Assembly: GCA_030668705.1 (NCBI GenBank)
Contig: DAOVFB010000002.1
Span: 1 to 45,376, forward strand
From: Candidatus Stahliibacteriota bacterium
Lineage (GTDB): Bacteria; Hydrothermota; UBA3072
Reading direction: 5' to 3'
DNA: 45,376 bases
In this document: positions 40,700-45,376 of the stretch, piece by piece
Numbering within the stretch: position 1 is the stretch's first letter
Layout of the letters: each line of letters starts with the position of its first letter
Program-made: the position numbers and the translations under genes
The notes under the pieces: model-generated
The model's input: the letters and a program-made list of their open reading frames with translations, nothing else
The model's database searches: none
Told to the model about the DNA's origin: nothing

Positions 40700-43600
40700 T
40701 GTTCTAAAGAAAGTAATACCATCACATAACGAACGCGTATTAAAAGGACTTTATCCAATCGTTGATGAAATAAATAGAAAGTGGGAGGGGTTTAAAAAAC
40801 TAAAGGAAGAGGACCTACCAGGAAAAACAGAGGAATTCAAACAAAGATTAAAAGAAGGTGAAACGGTTGATAATTTAATAGTAGAGGCTTTTGCACTTGT
40901 AAAAAGAACATGTGAACTTATGCTGGGCAAATCCTGGATGATTACAGGCTTAGAATGGGAATGGGGAATGATTCCGTTTGATGTCCAGTTAGTCGGAGCC
41001 ATAGTCCTCCATCAGGGAAATATTGCAGAAATGAAAACAGGAGAGGGTAAAACCCTTGCCGCTACAATGCCTCTATACCTCAACGCACTTTCCGGGAAAG
41101 GGGCTCATCTGGTAACTGTAAACGATTATTTGGCAAGAAGGGACCGAGAATGGATGGGGCCCATCTATGAAGCCCTTGGGTTAACAGTAGGAGTCATACA
41201 AAGCGAGATGAAACCCGAAGAGAGGATAGTAGAATACAACTGCGATATCACCTACGGAACCAACAATGAGTTTGGATTTGATTATCTAAGAGACAATATG
41301 GCAGTAATTCCAGAATACCGCGTCCAGCGAGGGCATAATTATGCTATAGTCGACGAAGTAGACTCTGTACTTATCGATGAAGCAAGAACCCCTTTGATTA
41401 TCTCTGGCCCGGTGCAACACTCAGTGACACGGCAATATGAAGAAATAAAGCCAGCTGTGGAAGAGATGGTTCACAAACAGACACTTATGTCAAACAGACT
41501 GATTGCAGAAGCCAAGGTACTATTTAAAGAAGGGAAAGAAAAAGAAGCAGGGGAAAATTTACTTCTGGCTAAAAGGGGGGCCCCAAAAAACAAGCAATTG
41601 TTAAAACTCCTGCATGATCCAGACCTTGAACAATTAGTACTGATTACAGAGTCCAGATATATCAAAGATAAAAACATGCACGAGATAGATGAACAATTAT
41701 ATTTCTCCATTGATGAAAGAGAGCATTCAACAAATATATCGGAAAAAGGACAGGACCTGATTACCCGAAGAGAACGTGAAAATTTTTTCCTATTACCAGA
41801 TTTATCCATACAACTGCATGAAATAGAGAATGACAAATCCCTCTCATCCAGAGAAATGATAGTGGAAAAAGAAGCCATTGAACGTGAATACGCGGAGAAA
41901 TCAGAGAGAATACATGCAGCAAATCAGCTTACCAAAGCCTATGCTTTATTTGAGAAGGACGTTGAATATATAGTAAAACAGGGAAGAATACTAATTGTAG
42001 ATGAATTTACAGGACGCCTCATGCCAGGACGGAGATACTCAGACGGTCTCCATCAAGCACTGGAAGCAAAAGAAAAAGTGGAAGTAGAACGGGAAACACA
42101 GACCTTCGCTCAGATAACCCTCCAGAATTACTTTAAGATGTATGATAAACTTTCAGGCATGACAGGAACAGCTGCCACAGAAGCAGCGGAATTCACGGAC
42201 ATCTACGGACTGGATGTAGTGCAGATACCAACTAATAAACCTGTTCGGAGAATTAATTACGAAGACCTTATCTACCGAACAAGAAGAGAAAAATACAACG
42301 CAATAATAAAAAAAATCAAGGAATTACATAAAAATGGTCTTCCTATTCTTGTAGGTACAGTCTCTGTTGATGTTTCCGAACTCCTCTCAAGGATGTTAAA
42401 GAGAGAAGGAATCCCGCACCAAGTCTTGAACGCGAAATACCATGAGAAAGAATCAAAGGTTATAAGTCATGCAGGCGAAAAGGGCCAGGTTACCATTGCT
42501 ACCAACATGGCAGGAAGAGGGACCGATATAAAATTGGCAAGAGAGATAGTAAAATGTGATGAATGTAGTTTAAAACTTGAGGAGGGACAGAAACCCCCTG
42601 AAGATATTGATGTCAATGCGTGCAAAGAAAATGTACCCTGTGGCCTACATGTTGTTGGAACCTCAAGACATGAGGCGAGAAGAATTGATAATCAGCTACG
42701 TGGACGTTCAGGAAGGCAGGGGGATCCTGGTGCTTCTCGATTTTATGTATCCCTGGAAGACAATCTCATGCGTATTTTTGCAACCGAAAGGATAGCTCAT
42801 GCTATGGATAGGATGGGTATCGAGGAGGGAGAGCCAGTAAAGCATCCTCTTATCTCAAAAGCTATAGAGAATGCCCAGAAACGCGTAGAACGAATGAATT
42901 TCGATATAAGAAAGAGATTACTTGAATTTGACGACGTGATGAACAAGCAAAGAGAGGTTATCTATAAAATAAGAAATGATATACTGGATGGTAAGGATCT
43001 TAGAAACAGCGTGATAGAATGGATAGAGGATACCCTCTATGAAACAATAGATTCTTACCTCTCTGGAAAATATCCCGATGAGTGGGACTGGGATGGCTTT
43101 AAAACTGACCTGATAGAATTTTTCCTGCTCGATTTTGATTTAGGTAAAGAGGAGAGAGCGCGAATTGACAAAAAGAAACTTGAAGAGGACCTGGAAAAAT
43201 TAGTTGAGGCACGCTACAATGAGAAAGAAAAAATGATTGGTGAAGAAATGATGAGAGAATTCGAACGTCTAATCATCCTCAGGGTAATAGATAACCAATG
43301 GCGTGACCATCTGTATGAATTGGACGCACTAAGGGAAGGTATAAACTTACGAAGTTTTGCACAAAAGGATCCACTTGTAGAGTACAAACGGGAATCCTTT
43401 ACAATGTTTGAGTATCTCCTCTTAAATATAGCTAAATCGTCAGTGAGACTATTATACCGTTTCCGCCCAGAGGCAGTAGAGGTACCGAAAGAAATTCGAG
43501 GAGTTGAGGTAAAGGAAGAATTTCAAGGGGTCGAGATGAAAGAGGAAAAGAAAGTAAAAGTGCCTACGGAAGAAATACCAACCATAGGGAATCCTGAACT

Positions 43601-43736
43601 GGATGAAAAATTCCGAAAAGCTATTGAAGAATTAAGGATGAAAGGTAGGGGTATGAAAGATATTGGAAGGAATGATAGGTGTCCTTGCGGAAGTGGAAAG
43701 AAATTCAAGAAATGTCATGGGAAATGGGTAAAATAA
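40692..43736 (+). CDS. secA: Preprotein translocase ATPase SecA
   Basis: 1014 residues from a GTG at 40692, with GAGGTGAT about 8 bases upstream. Motifs are Walker A MKTGEGKTLAA, DEAD-like IVDEVDSVLIDEARTPL, GRLMPGRRYSDGLHQA, GTDIKLA and the helicase motif RRIDNQLRGRSGRQGDPG. The C-terminus is the SEC-C zinc motif (RCPCGSGKKFKKCHGKW). Two insertions stand out: about 70 extra residues between 240 and 405 (ahead of the HAANQLTKAYALF helix), known in Bacteroidetes-like SecA, and a four-cysteine loop at residues 621-651 (Cys622, 625, 644, 650) just before CGLHVVGTSRHE. It drives Sec export. Confidence 0.97.
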   Translation: MFNVLKKVIPSHNERVLKGLYPIVDEINRKWEGFKKLKEEDLPGKTEEFKQRLKEGETVDNLIVEAFALVKRTCELMLGKSWMITGLEWEWGMIPFDVQLVGAIVLHQGNIAEMKTGEGKTLAATMPLYLNALSGKGAHLVTVNDYLARRDREWMGPIYEALGLTVGVIQSEMKPEERIVEYNCDITYGTNNEFGFDYLRDNMAVIPEYRVQRGHNYAIVDEVDSVLIDEARTPLIISGPVQHSVTRQYEEIKPAVEEMVHKQTLMSNRLIAEAKVLFKEGKEKEAGENLLLAKRGAPKNKQLLKLLHDPDLEQLVLITESRYIKDKNMHEIDEQLYFSIDEREHSTNISEKGQDLITRRERENFFLLPDLSIQLHEIENDKSLSSREMIVEKEAIEREYAEKSERIHAANQLTKAYALFEKDVEYIVKQGRILIVDEFTGRLMPGRRYSDGLHQALEAKEKVEVERETQTFAQITLQNYFKMYDKLSGMTGTAATEAAEFTDIYGLDVVQIPTNKPVRRINYEDLIYRTRREKYNAIIKKIKELHKNGLPILVGTVSVDVSELLSRMLKREGIPHQVLNAKYHEKESKVISHAGEKGQVTIATNMAGRGTDIKLAREIVKCDECSLKLEEGQKPPEDIDVNACKENVPCGLHVVGTSRHEARRIDNQLRGRSGRQGDPGASRFYVSLEDNLMRIFATERIAHAMDRMGIEEGEPVKHPLISKAIENAQKRVERMNFDIRKRLLEFDDVMNKQREVIYKIRNDILDGKDLRNSVIEWIEDTLYETIDSYLSGKYPDEWDWDGFKTDLIEFFLLDFDLGKEERARIDKKKLEEDLEKLVEARYNEKEKMIGEEMMREFERLIILRVIDNQWRDHLYELDALREGINLRSFAQKDPLVEYKRESFTMFEYLLLNIAKSSVRLLYRFRPEAVEVPKEIRGVEVKEEFQGVEMKEEKKVKVPTEEIPTIGNPELDEKFRKAIEELRMKGRGMKDIGRNDRCPCGSGKKFKKCHGKWVK

Positions 43737-44443
43737 TGGATAGGAATAAAGTCTGGAAAGAAGTTCGATCCTGGTTAGTGGCTATCGGATTCCTTCTCTT
43801 CCTTCGTGGGTTTATCATTCAAACATTTCATGTCCCTTCGGGTTCAATGGAGCATACCATCCTGATAGGTGATTTCCTTATTATTAACAGATTGAAATAT
43901 GGAGTAAAACTTCCATTCACTGATCGGTATCTCATAAAAACAGCAAGACCTAAAAGGGGCGACATCATCGTATTTCGTTACCCAATCCAGAAGAGAGGAA
44001 TAATGACCACTAACTTTGTCAAAAGATGTGTAGCCATCGAAGGTGACACAGTATATATAAAACACAAACAATTATATATAAACGGGAAACAGGAAGAGGC
44101 GGATTTTGTATTATTCATAGATCAAAAAGAATATCCACCTCTTGATCTGGATAAAGATACCTTCCAAAAATTATGGGAGAGAAGAAAGCTCACTCGATAT
44201 CCCTATGTCAGAGATAATTTTGGACCCATTGTAGTTCCTAAGGATTACGTTCTTGCGTTAGGTGACAATCGGGACAATTCTGATGATTCCCGATTCTGGG
44301 GCCCTGTCCCTGTTGACTATATCTCGGGAACCCCAATGTTTGTATACTGGTCCTGGAGACCAAATATCTCTTTAAGTAACCTATGGAGGAAAATACGCTG
44401 GGAAAGAATAGGGAAAATATTCTCATGCCCTCCGGAGTTGTGA
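43736..44443 (+). CDS. lepB: Signal peptidase I
   Basis: About 235 residues from the ATG at 43736, which overlaps the SecA stop as TAATG; the frame extends upstream to a GTG at 43679 inside secA. An N-terminal membrane segment (SWLVAIGFLLFLRGFIIQTF) leads to the catalytic serine motif (VPSGSMEHTILIGDFL), the lysine motif FVKRCVAIEGD and the C-terminal ALGDNRDNSDDSRFWGPVP box. It cuts signal peptides from exported proteins after Sec translocation, so its coupling to secA makes functional sense. Serine, lysine and box E are intact. Confidence 0.95.
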   Translation: MDRNKVWKEVRSWLVAIGFLLFLRGFIIQTFHVPSGSMEHTILIGDFLIINRLKYGVKLPFTDRYLIKTARPKRGDIIVFRYPIQKRGIMTTNFVKRCVAIEGDTVYIKHKQLYINGKQEEADFVLFIDQKEYPPLDLDKDTFQKLWERRKLTRYPYVRDNFGPIVVPKDYVLALGDNRDNSDDSRFWGPVPVDYISGTPMFVYWSWRPNISLSNLWRKIRWERIGKIFSCPPEL

Positions 44444-45138
44444 TAAATAGAAAAAATCTACTCATATTTGATTTAGATGGGACAATAATAAATGTATTCG
44501 GGTGCGGCAGGAAAGCATTGGATACAACTATGAGGATAATGTATGGAATAAAGGGGGCTGGGGAAAAACTGGATTTCTCTTCATCCACTGATTATGGCGT
44601 TTTCTTAAGATTAATCGAACAGTTCAACCTAAATGAAATTTTCTTTAATAGAATTGAAGAATTCTATTCTATCTATTCCAAGGAACTCAAAGAAGAGATA
44701 GAAAAGAATGCTGGCTCAAGACTTCTGCCTGGCTTAACCGAACTGCTTGATTACTTCTTCCAGGAACCATCGTTCTATCTTGCACTTGCCACCGGAAATA
44801 TGAAAGTTGGAGCAAGAACAAAATTGGCCCACTTCGGGCTCGAGGAATATTTTCCGGTGGGTGGATTTGGGGACCACGCAAAGAGTAAAAAAGATGTTAT
44901 CTCCACCACATTCCAAAAAGCAAGTGAATTCTATGGGGAAAAATTCAAAAATGATGAGGTCTTTGTTATAGGTGATACCACAATGGATATAGATGCAGCA
45001 AAGAACTTTGAATTTCATTCCATTGCAGTCGCCACAGGATTCGAGGAAAAAGAAAAACTCATTCAGGCTAATCCCGATTGGCTATTTGACAATATCTCAT
45101 CTACCTCTGAATTCTTAAAAGTCATAAGTAATCTTTAG
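44425..45138 (+). CDS. HAD-family phosphatase (phosphoglycolate-phosphatase-like)
   Basis: About 237 residues from the ATG at 44425; a GTG at 44440 is an alternative and overlaps the lepB stop. HAD motif I is LLIFDLDGTIINVFG (nucleophile Asp and acid/base Asp), motif II is LALATGN, motif III uses a lysine in the AKSKKDVI region, and motif IV is VFVIGDTTMDIDAA. A helical cap lies between motifs I and II. The type fits the phosphoglycolate-phosphatase-like group; substrate unproven. Last gene of the purA-secA-lepB cluster, overlapping lepB by 19 bases. Confidence 0.9.
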   Translation: MPSGVVINRKNLLIFDLDGTIINVFGCGRKALDTTMRIMYGIKGAGEKLDFSSSTDYGVFLRLIEQFNLNEIFFNRIEEFYSIYSKELKEEIEKNAGSRLLPGLTELLDYFFQEPSFYLALATGNMKVGARTKLAHFGLEEYFPVGGFGDHAKSKKDVISTTFQKASEFYGEKFKNDEVFVIGDTTMDIDAAKNFEFHSIAVATGFEEKEKLIQANPDWLFDNISSTSEFLKVISNL

Positions 45139-45276
45139 CTAATTTAGTTCCTGACTCAACCAAATTTCTCCTTTTACATTTAAATTTTCCCTTATATCCT
45201 AACTTTAATGGGGGAAGGTTAGAGGAATATTGTTGCAATAAAAAGTCTAAAAAGTTCAGCCTATGAACGAGTAAAG

Positions 45277-45304
45277 AAAAGTGTGACATTCATGTCACAC
45301 TTTT
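45277..45304. promoter_or_regulatory. 12-bp-arm palindrome, likely enhancer or terminator
   Basis: Perfect arms AAAAGTGTGACA and TGTCACACTTTT around a TTCA loop. It lies 139 bases after the HAD stop and about 88 bases before the start site implied by the sigma-54-like element at 45353. That is a typical position for an NtrC-family enhancer. As a terminator it would have only a short T-run. It is not a standard CRP site: TGTGA and TCACA are separated by eight bases, not six. Confidence 0.65.
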
Positions 45305-45352
45305 AGACCCTCAAGAATTCTTAAGGAGTTACCTATCAGTGAGTTAGTTTTT

Positions 45353-45368
45353 TGGCACAAAATTTGTA
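45353..45368 (+). promoter_or_regulatory. Sigma-54-like promoter at the right edge
   Basis: TGGCACAAAATTTGTA fits TGGCACR-N4-TTGCW at every position except the C of the -12 element (T here). The -24 part is perfect and the spacing exact. The expected +1 is about 45379, just past the window. A sigma-70 reading does not work (no well-spaced -35/-10). Confidence 0.5.
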
Positions 45369-45376
45369 CTATATTT

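Noticed and set aside
45281-45300. CRP-type operator in the right-edge palindrome
   Set aside because: TGTGA and TCACA are eight bases apart; CRP sites need six.

Overview
The window is a low-GC (roughly 40% by eye) chromosomal segment of an uncultured, probably diderm bacterium. It carries core genes (dnaG, rpoD, polA, dnaE, secA, purA, lepB, a KsgA-family gene), a type IV pilus assembly operon, a Wza-like SLBB export protein, a lipoprotein and two GWxTD-domain proteins. GWxTD proteins and the long insertion in SecA point toward the Fibrobacteres-Chlorobi-Bacteroidetes side of the tree or a neighbouring candidate phylum such as WOR-3. This placement is inference; no homology search was possible. 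I see no tRNA, rRNA, CRISPR array, phage or insertion sequence.

Layout. 1-3289: a short exported one-blade protein, a TPR protein carrying a TMEM260/DUF2723-like soluble domain, and a fold-type-I aminotransferase lacking its PLP lysine. 3327-6672: dnaG-rpoD. 6706-7873: a repeat-filled intergenic island. 7908-10385: polA. 10512-13309: a GH-like DUF4015 protein, KsgA-like methyltransferase, DUF123 protein and lipoprotein, read leftward. 13396-18946: a leftward operon of DUF4870 membrane protein, a 157-aa helical protein, an SPFH/zinc-ribbon protein, three zinc-ribbon proteins (two with membrane segments) and DUF1015. This resembles a PspA-less relative of the ydjGHI envelope-stress locus and is the best candidate here for an undescribed system. 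19259-21861: two GWxTD proteins and a DUF1858 protein. 21879-30478: pilB-pilB-pilT-pilC-pilS-pilR. 30566-34005, rightward: a metallo-beta-lactamase-fold protein and the SLBB protein. 34075-38824: DUF502, CorC-like CBS protein and dnaE. 38859-45138: a barrel-like protein, purA, secA, lepB and a HAD phosphatase.

Two regulatory patterns stand out. First, several operon-leading genes have near-consensus sigma-70 promoters (TTGACA/T, usually a 16-base spacer, TATAAT-like) placed so that transcription should start on or within 4 bases of the start codon, with no Shine-Dalgarno sequence. Genes inside operons mostly do have Shine-Dalgarno sites. Leaderless mRNA therefore looks common in this organism, and it moves the polA start to 7908. 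Second, the last 100 bases hold a 12-bp-arm palindrome and a sigma-54-like -24/-12 element about 90 bases from the expected start site, pointing to a gene just beyond the right edge. The PilR-like NtrC-family regulator in this window is the natural candidate activator.
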